Notes under the pieces: model-generated | What the model saw: the letters and a program-made list of their open reading frames with translations, nothing else | Database searches by the model: none | Told to the model about the DNA's origin: nothing | From: Desulfobacteraceae bacterium | GTDB lineage: Bacteria > Desulfobacterota > DSM-4660 > Desulfatiglandales > Desulfatiglandaceae | DNA length: 10,992 nt | Reading direction: 5' to 3' | NCBI GenBank assembly: GCA_030642205.1 | Contig: DAOWOF010000056.1 | Location: 1 to 10,992 of the forward strand | In this document: positions 1 to 7,360 of the stretch, in pieces | Numbering within the stretch: position 1 is the first letter of the stretch | Layout of the letters: each line of letters opens with the position of its first letter | Made by a program: the position numbers and the translations under genes

Positions 1-390
1 TAAGTTAAAGATTAAGATTGATCTTTATACGCTAAATTAGCATAACTTAATTAATATTATAATGCAAATTTTATTTTATGCCTCCTGATTAAATTTTATA
101 CACATTAACTAAGGCACTTGCAGATACCTGCAATATGTTGTTTTTTGGCATGATTTTTTTGTATCTCTGCAAGACCCTTAGTGAGGTATATAAAAAAATG
201 TCACTTTGGTGAGAACCGAAATCCAGATAGATCTGAAACTATTTAGTGCCAGGACATGGGGGGGGGAACCTTCTCAAAGGATTGTGAGACAAGACTATAT
301 AAAAACATTGTTGACAATCTGTGGCAGGAGTATTTTTGATACAAATATGGGATATGAATCTGTTATAATCAGGATAGAATTTTTACGAGG
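1..390. other. Non-coding region downstream of the receiver-less sigma54 activator
   Basis: I see no convincing gene here. The stretch is very AT-rich. It holds a small odd palindrome GCTAAATTAGC (31-41), a long inverted repeat (108-182, listed separately), two T runs (141-146 and 154-160), a run of nine G (258-266) and a 14-nt sequence at 243-256 that recurs with one mismatch at 3618-3631. One short open frame on the + strand (206-394) would need a TTG start, has no good ribosome site and resembles nothing I know. The - strand activator ends at 391, so its mRNA would run into this region; no classic stem plus U-run terminator is visible just after its stop. Confidence 0.6.
108..182. repeat. 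Long inverted repeat with an alternative inner hairpin
   Basis: The left arm 108-127 (ACTAAGGCACTTGCAGATAC) is matched by the reverse complement of 161-182, with two mismatches in the middle and a 2-nt gap; 18 of the 20 left-arm bases can pair. The loop is 33 nt and contains T6 (141-146) and T7 (154-160). Part of the left arm, TTGCAG (118-123), can instead pair perfectly with CTGCAA (128-133) around the loop ATAC. The two folds exclude each other, as in attenuators, but no gene follows closely on either strand. It could also be a small non-autonomous element or a processed 3' end. The function is unknown. Confidence 0.6.
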
Positions 391-1497
391 TTAATTAGGG
401 TATGTTTGAAGATTATGTCTTTTTATTTTCTCTACCAATGTCGTTCTATTTAAATGGAGTAATTTAGCAGCTCTATTTTTGATCCCTTTCGTTTTTTCAA
501 GAGATTTCATTATCAAAGCCTTCTCAAATTCATTGACTTCTGTAGCCAAACAGATCCCTTCCTTATTCAAATTAATATTTGGTAATGAAGCACTTTTCTT
601 TGGATGTCTATATTTATGAGGAAGATCATTTTCTTCGACGATGTTTTTATCGCTTAAAACGACCAGCCTTTCCACAAGATTTTTCAGCTCTCTTACATTC
701 CCGGGCCAGTAATAATTAAGCAATAGTTTCATGGCCTCATTTGAGATTTCCTCTACATATCTATTGTTTTTCTTATTAAAAATATCTATAAAATATGAAA
801 TCAGAACAGGGATATCAAACCTGCGGTTTCTCAATGGTGGAAGATAAACAGGAACTACAAACAAACGATAAAAGAGATCCTCTCTAAAATTATTTTTATC
901 TACTTCCTCTTCCAGATTTTTATGAGTGGCCGCAATAACCCTTATATCAATTTTGATTGGTCTAGAGCTGCCGACACGTTCAACTTCTCTTTCCTCTAAT
1001 ACTCGCAATAATTTGACCTGTAGCTCAGGACTCATATCTCCAATTTCATCTAAAAAAATAGTGCCTCCATTAGCAAGTTCAAATTTACCTGATTTTGCTG
1101 TGGATGCCCCGGTGAATGCTCCACGAACATGACCGAACAACTCGCTTTCTAACAGATTTGCAGGAATAGCTCCGCAATTAATAGCGACAAATGGCTTGTT
1201 GCAACGATAGGAATGAGAATGAATTGATTTTGCTATGAGTTCTTTTCCTGTCCCGCTCTCTCCATGTATAACTACATTGCAATCGCTATCAGCAATTTTT
1301 TCAACTAAAGAAAAAATTTTAGACATTTCATCGCTTTGACCAATAATCGAATGAAATTGATCCTGCGGATGAAATTTGTCGAAAGTAATAAATTTTTCCT
1401 CTAAAGAATCTTTATCGAGTGGAATCGCTAATTGCAATTTTTCCCCCTTAGTTGAAAAGTTAAACATACCCCGGACATTATTTGTACAATGCAACAT
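391..1497 (-). CDS. Sigma54-dependent transcriptional activator without a receiver domain (FleQ-like HTH)
   Basis: Bacterial enhancer-binding protein that would use ATP hydrolysis to open sigma54-RNA polymerase promoters. The numbering is for a 368-residue product. The AAA+ domain covers about 49-290: Walker A GESGTGKE (79-86), the sigma54-contacting loop GAFTGA (126-131) and Walker B around IFLDE (147-151) are all intact. A Fis-type helix-turn-helix lies at about 337-360; its sequence NRTTLVEKIKR resembles the recognition helix of FleQ/FlrA flagellar regulators. Residues 1-48 are too short for a receiver or a FleQ N-terminal domain, so activity must be set by expression level or by a partner. 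The upstream-most ATG (1497) has no ribosome site and lies inside a sigma54 promoter match (1490-1505). The in-frame ATG at 1467 (358 residues) is a likely alternative, though its GGGG sits only 1 nt upstream. The family assignment is firm; the flagellar or chemotaxis link is inference. Confidence 0.93.
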   Translation of the reverse strand: MLHCTNNVRGMFNFSTKGEKLQLAIPLDKDSLEEKFITFDKFHPQDQFHSIIGQSDEMSKIFSLVEKIADSDCNVVIHGESGTGKELIAKSIHSHSYRCNKPFVAINCGAIPANLLESELFGHVRGAFTGASTAKSGKFELANGGTIFLDEIGDMSPELQVKLLRVLEEREVERVGSSRPIKIDIRVIAATHKNLEEEVDKNNFREDLFYRLFVVPVYLPPLRNRRFDIPVLISYFIDIFNKKNNRYVEEISNEAMKLLLNYYWPGNVRELKNLVERLVVLSDKNIVEENDLPHKYRHPKKSASLPNINLNKEGICLATEVNEFEKALIMKSLEKTKGIKNRAAKLLHLNRTTLVEKIKRHNLQTYPN

Positions 1498-1505
1498 TTA
1501 CGCCA
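1490..1505 (-). promoter_or_regulatory. Probable sigma54 (-24/-12) promoter of the receiver-less activator
   Basis: Read on the - strand, the sequence is TGGCGTAAATGTTGCA. It fits the consensus TGGCAC-N5-TTGCA with exact GG-N10-GC spacing, a perfect -12 half (TTGCA) and TGGC in the -24 half. The ATG at 1497 lies inside the element. Transcription would start near 1479, leaving the ATG at 1467 as the first usable start. If real, the activator gene is itself sigma54-dependent, either autoregulated or driven by the neighbouring NtrC-type regulator. This is a pattern match only. Confidence 0.5.
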
Positions 1506-1897
1506 TAAGCGACAAAAAATTGACGTTCCCCCTCTTCATTTGATCTTCGATTATTATTTCAATATGTTATCAATAATTTTTTGAATAAATCCATCATTTA
1601 TCATGCAGAAAATGCTTTATTTTTGAAATAAAAGACATCTGATAAAAAACATCAAATTAATTCAAAGGAAATTGCTATACATAGGATATATTGAAGAATG
1701 CATCGTAAATCACGCTATATATAGTGGTAAAAAAAGATACCCTGTTTCAATCAATTTTGGGATATACGGATGTGTTATGAAAATTATAAATAGATGGGGA
1801 ACCGTCTTTTTTGCAATCTGCAAAGACAGTCTTGAGGAAAAAAATGGGGTTTATTCTTGTAATCTCCGGTATTAAAGAAGGTATTATGATAACGAGA
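1498..1897. other. Non-coding region between the two - strand activators
   Basis: I find no credible gene. A 67-codon + strand frame (1672-1875) would need a TTG start and matches nothing I know. Small structures are visible: a palindrome CTATATATAG (1715-1724), a hairpin at 1804-1827 (GTC and TGCA arms with a T3 bulge), and a 7-bp inverted repeat TAATCTC/GAGATTA (1860-1866 and 1894-1900) that overlaps the end of the downstream-reading regulator gene. None is followed by a T run in the right direction, so no terminator is called. The part just above 1505 would hold upstream activator sites if the sigma54 promoter at 1490-1505 is used. Confidence 0.55.
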
Positions 1898-3310
1898 TTA
1901 ACCTGTCTTGCAATTTGCTATTAGTTTTTTTGCATTATGCGAAGAATTAAACAAGATATCGTACCTTTTCAGCTTTCTGTAGAGAGTTGAAGTATCAATT
2001 TCCAATAATTGAGCTGCCTCAGCTTTATTATAATCAGTCTCGATAAGTGCATTCCGGATCAACATGATCTCGTTTTCTTTTAGACTATATGATTCAATCT
2101 GCATTATACCGGTTTTTTTTACCACTTTTATTTCAGAGGGTAAATCATCAAGATTTATTATGCCTTTTACCCCTAAAGCAAAGGCTCTCTCAATTACATT
2201 CTCCAGTTCTCTTACATTTCCCGGCCAATGATAATTCAATAAAATATCCATAGCCGCACTTGATATCCCCTTTACCTGGTCATTCCTGTTTAAATTAAAC
2301 TCTTGAAGAAAATGATTTATCAAAAGGGGGATATCTTCTTTCCTTTCATTCAAAGGTGGAATCCTGATCGAAACGACATTTAAACGATAATAAAGGTCTT
2401 TTCTCAATGCCCCACTTTTTATAGCTTCTTCCAGGTTACGATTGGTAGCTGCGATTACCCGGACATCTACTTTGGCCTCTTTTGTTCCGCCCACAGGCCT
2501 GACCATTTTATCCTGGAGAACACGGAGTAGTTTCACCTGGGTTGCGGGACTGATTTCTGCGATTTCATCCAAAAAGATTGAGCCTTTATCTGATGCTCGA
2601 AACAGTCCTATATTATCCCTTATTGCGCCCGTGAAAGCGCCTTTGACATGTCCAAACAGCTCGCTTTCCAAGAGGCCTTCTGAAATAGCGCCACAATTAA
2701 CAGGGATAAAAGGCCTGCCCTTCCGACTGCTGTTATCATGAACAACATGGGCAACTATCTCCTTGCCTGTTCCGCTTTCTCCATGAATCAATACAGTTGG
2801 ACTATTCATGCTGATTCTATCTATTCTTTCATATATCTCCTGCATCTTGGGACTAACACCAATCAATCTGTCATAACCATAACCATCTTTATTATTACGG
2901 TCTTGCAAACGTTTTTTTATTAATCTGTTTTCTTGTTGTAATTTTTTCTTTTCAAAAATACGGTCTATTAATATTTTCAACAGCTCTAATTTAATTGGTT
3001 TCCTGATATAGTCATAACTTCCCAGCTTAATAGCCTCAATAGCAGAATCAATACTAGCATGGCCGGTAATCATGACTACTTCTGTTTCTACCCATTTTTT
3101 CTTGATAATCTTTAAAAGCTCAATTCCATTTAATTCAGGCATTCGAAAATCTGTAAATACAATTTCAAAGACATTGTCCTCCAATAATTGAATCGCTTTT
3201 TGTGCTCTATCGCAAACTGTAACTCGATATCCATGATTCAATAGATATTCCGAAGCAATAGCCAGTATCCCGGCATCATCATCTACAAATAATATTTCAT
3301 AATCTTCCAT
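1898..3310 (-). CDS. NtrC-type sigma54-dependent response regulator (receiver, AAA+, Fis HTH)
   Basis: 470-residue response regulator with the full NtrC layout. The receiver (about 4-120) has the acidic pocket D10/D11/D12, the phosphoacceptor D54 in FTDFRMP, T82 and K104. The AAA+ domain (about 148-390) has Walker A GESGTGKE (177-184), GAFTGA (224-229) and Walker B around IFLDE (245-249), so it should hydrolyse ATP and contact sigma54. A Fis-type helix-turn-helix lies at about 427-448. AGAGG (3316-3320) lies 5 nt before the ATG and supports this start. No dedicated histidine kinase is next to it. It diverges from the che operon, so CheA is a possible phosphodonor, as CheA3 is for the NtrC homologue CrdA in Myxococcus. 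That partner is inference; the family call is firm. Confidence 0.96.
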   Translation of the reverse strand: MEDYEILFVDDDAGILAIASEYLLNHGYRVTVCDRAQKAIQLLEDNVFEIVFTDFRMPELNGIELLKIIKKKWVETEVVMITGHASIDSAIEAIKLGSYDYIRKPIKLELLKILIDRIFEKKKLQQENRLIKKRLQDRNNKDGYGYDRLIGVSPKMQEIYERIDRISMNSPTVLIHGESGTGKEIVAHVVHDNSSRKGRPFIPVNCGAISEGLLESELFGHVKGAFTGAIRDNIGLFRASDKGSIFLDEIAEISPATQVKLLRVLQDKMVRPVGGTKEAKVDVRVIAATNRNLEEAIKSGALRKDLYYRLNVVSIRIPPLNERKEDIPLLINHFLQEFNLNRNDQVKGISSAAMDILLNYHWPGNVRELENVIERAFALGVKGIINLDDLPSEIKVVKKTGIMQIESYSLKENEIMLIRNALIETDYNKAEAAQLLEIDTSTLYRKLKRYDILFNSSHNAKKLIANCKTG

Positions 3311-3442
3311 GAAGACCTCTACCTATGACAAATTCTGCTATCAGCTAAACCAATTAGTATTTCTCTCTTGTTTTATACCTCGAAAGGCCACAAATTGCGA
3401 TTTTTTTAATGGCCCTGAACATCGTGTACGTTGCTTACTTTA

Positions 3443-3508
3443 GCCTCCCAATAGCCGGAACTCCTATGGATAGAGGCCTTTGCTTGCTTGCCTGGGATTT
3501 TGAAATCC
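3443..3508. repeat. Two adjacent hairpins in the divergent leader
   Basis: The outer stem GCCTC (3443-3447) pairs with GAGGC (3473-3477). Inside it CCAATAG (3448-3454) pairs with CTATGG (3464-3469) with one bulged A, leaving a 9-nt loop. A second hairpin, GGATTT-TG-AAATCC, follows at 3495-3508. Between them lie short GCTT/TTGC tandem units (3478-3492). On the - strand this could be a structured 5' leader of the NtrC-type regulator, starting about 200 nt before its ATG. I do not recognise a known riboswitch with confidence. Confidence 0.45.
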
Positions 3509-3611
3509 GATAGTTGTTATAATACTTTATACCTTAATAATAAGTCTATAGATTTTTAGCTATCCCCCTTTCTAAAATAATTTTATCTGAATATATAAAT
3601 TTTCAATACAT

Positions 3612-3663
3612 ATATAATTAGTGCCTGGACAAAAAACAGTTTTTGTTTGGGCAGCAATTATAT
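3612..3663. repeat. 24-bp imperfect palindrome or hairpin before the che operon
   Basis: Bases 3612-3635 can pair with 3640-3663 around the loop ACAG. There are two mismatches (A-C and G-G) and three G-U type pairs, so the stem is strong as RNA. The loop-proximal part is A5/T5. The right arm ends where the sigma54-like promoter begins. No T run follows on the + strand. Its core resembles sequence just after cheA (7343-7383), so it may be one copy of a dispersed palindromic repeat, or an old terminator. Confidence 0.65.
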
Positions 3664-3678
3664 GGCATGGAAATTGAT
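3663..3678 (+). promoter_or_regulatory. Possible sigma54 promoter of the STAS-cheA operon
   Basis: TGGCATGGAAATTGAT agrees with the sigma54 consensus TGGCACG-N4-TTGCW at all but two fixed positions. The important change is A for C in the -12 GC pair, which may weaken it. A start near 3690 would give a leader of about 50-60 nt to the STAS gene. Two sigma54 activators next door make the match more credible. It is a pattern match, not proof. Confidence 0.4.
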
Positions 3679-3739
3679 TGTCTTAAATGCAAAGGATCAA
3701 TGAATTTCCACCATGAAATAATGTATAAGTTGCAGAATA

Positions 3740-4057
3740 ATGGGGTTCTATATGGCCAAAGCTAAAAAAAAGACAAAAAACAAGGTAATGAAACCCGGAA
3801 AAGACATTACCTCTTCCAAGGCAAAAAGTATTCATAACAAGTTAATAAAAGTAGTTGAGCAAAAGATTAGTAAATTGACATTAGATTTTTCCAATGTAGA
3901 AAACATAGATGCTGTAGGCCTTGGGCTTATAATCGCTGCTAATAATTCCCTTAATAGAAACGATGCAGATCTGATACTCAAAAATGTTCCGGACAAAATC
4001 AACAATCTATTCTCAAGTTTGCGTTTAGATCAATGTATCAAAATATTGCCAGCCTGA
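3740..4057 (+). CDS. Small STAS-domain protein (MlaB/SpoIIAA-like), first gene of the che operon
   Basis: 105 residues from the first ATG. A lysine-rich head (about 5-21) is followed by one STAS fold (about 22-104): the strand LTLDFSNV (46-53), then NIDAVGLGLI (55-64). In anti-sigma-factor antagonists the equivalent motif is D-S-x-G-L with a phosphorylated Ser; here it is D57-A58-V59-G60, so that Ser is absent and classical phospho-switching is unlikely. A better start may be the ATG at 3752, because GGGG (3742-3745) sits 6 nt before it while nothing precedes 3740; that product has 101 residues. The gene lies 64 nt upstream of cheA on the same strand, so the protein is probably a partner or scaffold of the Che complex. 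STAS assignment is confident; the role is inferred. Confidence 0.85.
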   Translation: MGFYMAKAKKKTKNKVMKPGKDITSSKAKSIHNKLIKVVEQKISKLTLDFSNVENIDAVGLGLIIAANNSLNRNDADLILKNVPDKINNLFSSLRLDQCIKILPA

Positions 4058-4121
4058 ACTATTTTTTGGATCTAAAGCAAGTTTATGTTGATTTTATGTA
4101 ATCCCTGAAAAGGAGCTAATA

Positions 4122-7100
4122 ATGAGCATACAGGATGACGAAACTTTACAGATGTATGTGGAAGAATCCCTGGAGCACCTGGCCGATATTGAAAATGATT
4201 TTCTTGCCATAGAAGAAGCTGGTGCTAATATTGACGAGGATTTAGTCAATAAAGTTTACAGGGCCGCCCATTCAATAAAAGGAGGCGCCGGCTTTATGGG
4301 CCTCACAAAGATAAAAGATTTAACCCACGAAATGGAAAATATTCTGGGTAAAATACGTAGCAAAGAAATGATTCCTAATCCGGAAATAATTAATATTCTC
4401 TTAGGTGCATCAGACCTTTTACAACGATTAATTAACGATGTTGACTCCAGCAATGATATGGATATATCGCAGCAGCTTGATGCTTTAAAAACTATAAGCG
4501 AAGCTCCTGACCAAGAACCGCCATCAATAGAAACCTTGCAGAAAACTCCTGAAATTAAAGACGACAAAGACATGGGTTCTGGTGAATCAGACCTTCTGTC
4601 TCCGGGTATAAAAAGTCTTGCTTTTCCCGATGGTAAATTTGCAATCAATGTATCAGAAGATTTGATTTCAGAAGCCAGCGGGGATGGTAAATCCATTTAT
4701 ATAGTTGAAATTGACCTGATTCATGAACTTCAGGCCAAGGAAAAGAACCTTTTTGCGTTTATAGATGACCTGAACAACACTGGAAGTATACTCGAGGCAA
4801 GGATTAAAGAAGATGCCCCGGGCAATCTGCTGGAAGATGGTATTCCAGAGCATCTCGCCTTTCTAATTCTTTTTGCCTCAATCCTGAAACCGAATGATAT
4901 CAATATGCTTTTTGAAATCGATCCTGAAAATATTTATTTTCTTATGGAGGATTTGACCCTCAGTAATCTTGACGAAGCCATGATTGAGAAACAGCAGGAA
5001 CCTGATGAAGAAATTATAGAGACTCAAATACAAACAGAGGCTATCATAGATCAACCTGAAGTTATAGCGCCTCAGATGGTTTCCGTAGAAAAGGATACAG
5101 GCCCCACAAAAGAAACCTCTCCGGCCGCTGCTGCTACAGTAGAATCCAGTCTGAGGGTACATGTAAGACTCCTTGATTCTCTAATGAATCTTGCAGGCGA
5201 ATTAGTCTTAAGCCGGAATCAACTTCTCCAGGCGATATCATCTGATGATCAGCGCGTATTTGAAGTTGCGAGTCAACGAATTGACATGATTACTTCTGAG
5301 CTGCAGGAAGCAATTATGCTTACCAGGATGCAGCCTATTGGGAATGTATTTAATAAATTTCCACGAGTCGTGCGTGATTTGGCAAGAAATTTAGGGAAAG
5401 AAATAGAACTGATTTTGGAAGGAAAAGAAGTTGAACTTGATAAAACTATCATTGAGGCTATCAGTGATCCCTTGACACACCTGGTCAGAAACTCGGTAGA
5501 CCATGGCATAGAAGAACCTCGTATCCGTCAAAAAAATGGAAAACTGACTACAGGCACAGTTTTATTAAAGGCCTATCATGAGGCCGGACAGGTAATCATT
5601 GAAATATCAGATGATGGTAATGGCATTGATGGCCGCAAATTAGCCGATTCTGCTATAGACAAAGGGCTGATCACCAAAGAGCAGGCCACTAATATGACAG
5701 AGAATGAAAAGATTCAGCTGATATTCATGCCGGGTTTTTCTACTGCTGAAAAACTGACTGACGTGTCAGGCCGTGGAGTCGGAATGGATGTAGTAAAAAC
5801 AAATCTGGATAAACTGGGAGGGGTAGTAGATATTAAATCTCAAGTAGGGGAAGGAAGCAGGTTCAGGATTAAACTTCCTTTGACTCTCGCCATTATACCT
5901 AGCCAAATTATAGCTGTTGGTAAAGAGCGTTATGCTATCCCTCAAGTCAATATGGAGGAATTGCTCAGGATTCCTGCAGATAAGATCAAGGAACGTATCG
6001 AAAAAGTTGGAGATGCGGATGTGGTCAGACTCAGGGGAAATCTGCTGCCTCTTATTAGACTGGCAGATGTGATTGGAATTGAACGAACATTTATGAACCA
6101 TAAAGAAGAACAAGAGGATGACCGACGCAAGAACATTGCGGATCGTAGATCAAGACAAAATATAAACATACAGGAAGATGAAAATCAATCTGATCAAACC
6201 AGCAGTTTGCAACATTTGTCACGGAACCCAAAAGATCGCAGGTATCATGCTGCAAGTGCTATTAACATCGTGGTCGTATCTAACGGTATATTAAAATATG
6301 GTCTGATAGTTGATCAACTCCTTGATTCCGAAGAAATTGTGGTAAAGCCTTTAGGCCGCAATCTCAAACATTGCCAAGGTTACGCAGGGGCAACTATTAT
6401 GGGAGACGGAAAGGTAGCCTTGATTCTTGATGTTCCAGGATTAGCCCGTATGGCACAACTTACGTCCATTGAAGGGAAATCCAAATCTACAATAGAGACT
6501 CAGGGAGGAGCAAAAGGGCATGATGATCTCCAATCCCTCCTGATCTTCAGAAATTCGGAAGAAGAACAATTCTCGGTTCCATTGGGACTGGTCTCCCGCA
6601 TTGAAAAAATAGCGCATAACGATATTGAAGAGCTGGGAAGTAAAATGGTTATGAAGTATAGGGGAGAGACATTGCCCCTTGTATGTATTAATGATGTGGC
6701 GGATGTTCATCCTCTTGCAAAAACTGAGAGCCATCTGGTTATCGTATTTAATCTTGCTGGCAAGGAAATTGGCCTTTTGGCAACCAGCCCGCTAGACGCA
6801 ATGACTCTTACTGCCAAATTTGATGACAGTACTTTAAAACAGCCAGGGATTCTTGGCTCAGCTATAATCAATGATCATACGACTCTTATGGTGGATATCT
6901 TTGGTTTGGTAGAAATCGTCAATCCTGACTGGTTTGCTGATCGGGAAGTTGTTAAAGATTCCGGAGGAGAAGCTTCCTCTATTCTCTATGCTGAAGATTC
7001 AACTTTTTTCAGGAATCAGGTCAAAGGATTTATGGAGGATGACGGATATAAGGTAATAGAAGCTGAAGATGGACTTATTGCCTGGGATCTCCTTGAAAAG

Positions 7101-7343
7101 CATTCTGATAAGATATCCCTGATTGTAACCGATATCGAGATGCCCAATATGGATGGTTTTGATCTGTCAGCAAAGATAAAAAAGGATGATCGTTTTTCCC
7201 ATTTACCAATTATTGCCCTTACTACCCTTGCAAGTGAAGAGGACACTGCCAAAGGAAAGGCCTTGGGAATAGATGATTATCTGATAAAACTGGATCGGGA
7301 AAAATTAAGAGACAGCATCTATAAACATCTACAGAGTAAATAG
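4122..7343 (+). CDS. cheA: Hybrid chemotaxis histidine kinase CheA with two CheW-like domains and a C-terminal receiver
   Basis: 1073 residues, far longer than E. coli CheA (about 650). In order: Hpt/P1 (about 5-110) with phosphoacceptor H50 in AAHSIKGGAG; an acidic linker; a degenerate P2-like domain (about 188-280); a second linker; the dimerisation domain P3 (about 342-410); the ATPase P4 with N box HLVRNSVDHG (453-462), DDGNG (497-501) and GRGVGMDVV (550-558); a first CheW-like P5 domain (about 585-778) broken by a charged, Arg/Asp/Gln-rich insertion (about 655-710); a second CheW-like domain (about 803-935); and a receiver (952-1073) with E958/D959, D1004, T1034 and K1056. All autokinase motifs are intact. 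K1056 is followed by Leu rather than the usual Pro, which I believe is common in receivers fused to CheA. AGGAG (4111-4115) is 6 nt before the ATG. The fused receiver probably acts as a phosphate sink or modulator. Confidence 0.97.
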   Translation: MSIQDDETLQMYVEESLEHLADIENDFLAIEEAGANIDEDLVNKVYRAAHSIKGGAGFMGLTKIKDLTHEMENILGKIRSKEMIPNPEIINILLGASDLLQRLINDVDSSNDMDISQQLDALKTISEAPDQEPPSIETLQKTPEIKDDKDMGSGESDLLSPGIKSLAFPDGKFAINVSEDLISEASGDGKSIYIVEIDLIHELQAKEKNLFAFIDDLNNTGSILEARIKEDAPGNLLEDGIPEHLAFLILFASILKPNDINMLFEIDPENIYFLMEDLTLSNLDEAMIEKQQEPDEEIIETQIQTEAIIDQPEVIAPQMVSVEKDTGPTKETSPAAAATVESSLRVHVRLLDSLMNLAGELVLSRNQLLQAISSDDQRVFEVASQRIDMITSELQEAIMLTRMQPIGNVFNKFPRVVRDLARNLGKEIELILEGKEVELDKTIIEAISDPLTHLVRNSVDHGIEEPRIRQKNGKLTTGTVLLKAYHEAGQVIIEISDDGNGIDGRKLADSAIDKGLITKEQATNMTENEKIQLIFMPGFSTAEKLTDVSGRGVGMDVVKTNLDKLGGVVDIKSQVGEGSRFRIKLPLTLAIIPSQIIAVGKERYAIPQVNMEELLRIPADKIKERIEKVGDADVVRLRGNLLPLIRLADVIGIERTFMNHKEEQEDDRRKNIADRRSRQNINIQEDENQSDQTSSLQHLSRNPKDRRYHAASAINIVVVSNGILKYGLIVDQLLDSEEIVVKPLGRNLKHCQGYAGATIMGDGKVALILDVPGLARMAQLTSIEGKSKSTIETQGGAKGHDDLQSLLIFRNSEEEQFSVPLGLVSRIEKIAHNDIEELGSKMVMKYRGETLPLVCINDVADVHPLAKTESHLVIVFNLAGKEIGLLATSPLDAMTLTAKFDDSTLKQPGILGSAIINDHTTLMVDIFGLVEIVNPDWFADREVVKDSGGEASSILYAEDSTFFRNQVKGFMEDDGYKVIEAEDGLIAWDLLEKHSDKISLIVTDIEMPNMDGFDLSAKIKKDDRFSHLPIIALTTLASEEDTAKGKALGIDDYLIKLDREKLRDSIYKHLQSK

Positions 7344-7360
7344 TCTCTGAACGAAAAAGA

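Larger units (their letters stand above)
3311..3739. other. Divergent structured intergenic region between the NtrC-type regulator and the che operon
   Basis: 429 nt with no gene that I can see, but rich in inverted repeats. They are GGCCA/TGGCC (3386-3390 and 3410-3414), a bulged two-part stem-loop (3443-3477), GGATTT-TG-AAATCC (3495-3508) and a long stem (3612-3663). A possible extended -10 box TGTTATAAT lies at 3515-3523, reading +, but without a good -35. A sigma54-like promoter lies at 3663-3678. The hairpins at 3386-3508 could sit in the 5' leader of the NtrC-type gene (- strand), and the later elements in front of the STAS gene (+ strand). Confidence 0.6.

Noticed and set aside
146..161. 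TGGCATG followed by a T run, resembling a sigma54 -24 half
   Set aside because: There is no GC at the -12 position and no gene start downstream on that strand.
206..394. Short + strand open frame of 62 codons
   Set aside because: It needs a TTG start, has no ribosome site, crosses a G9 run and a repeat-like motif, overlaps the end of a real gene and resembles no family I know.
1672..1875. Short + strand open frame of 67 codons between the activators
   Set aside because: TTG start with the AAAGGA only a couple of bases away, no recognisable domain, and composition like the surrounding non-coding DNA.
1860..1900. Terminator for the NtrC-type regulator from the TAATCTC/GAGATTA repeat
   Set aside because: The loop is 27 nt, the arms are only 7 bp and overlap the gene end, and no T run follows on the - strand.
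2442..2741. Antisense open frames inside the sigma54 activator, cheA, cheB and cheR genes
   Set aside because: They are shadows of conserved coding frames, with no independent ribosome sites or domains.
3443..3508. c-di-GMP-I (GEMM) riboswitch
   Set aside because: Only a GCAAAG element on the - strand fits; the GGCAAACC segment and the correctly oriented 3' stem are not evident. Kept as a structured leader of unknown type.
3515..3523. Sigma70 promoter with extended -10 (TGTTATAAT) facing the STAS gene
   Set aside because: The -10 is good but there is no recognisable -35 at 16-18 nt, and the start would be about 210 nt from the gene. Mentioned in the intergenic entry but not called.
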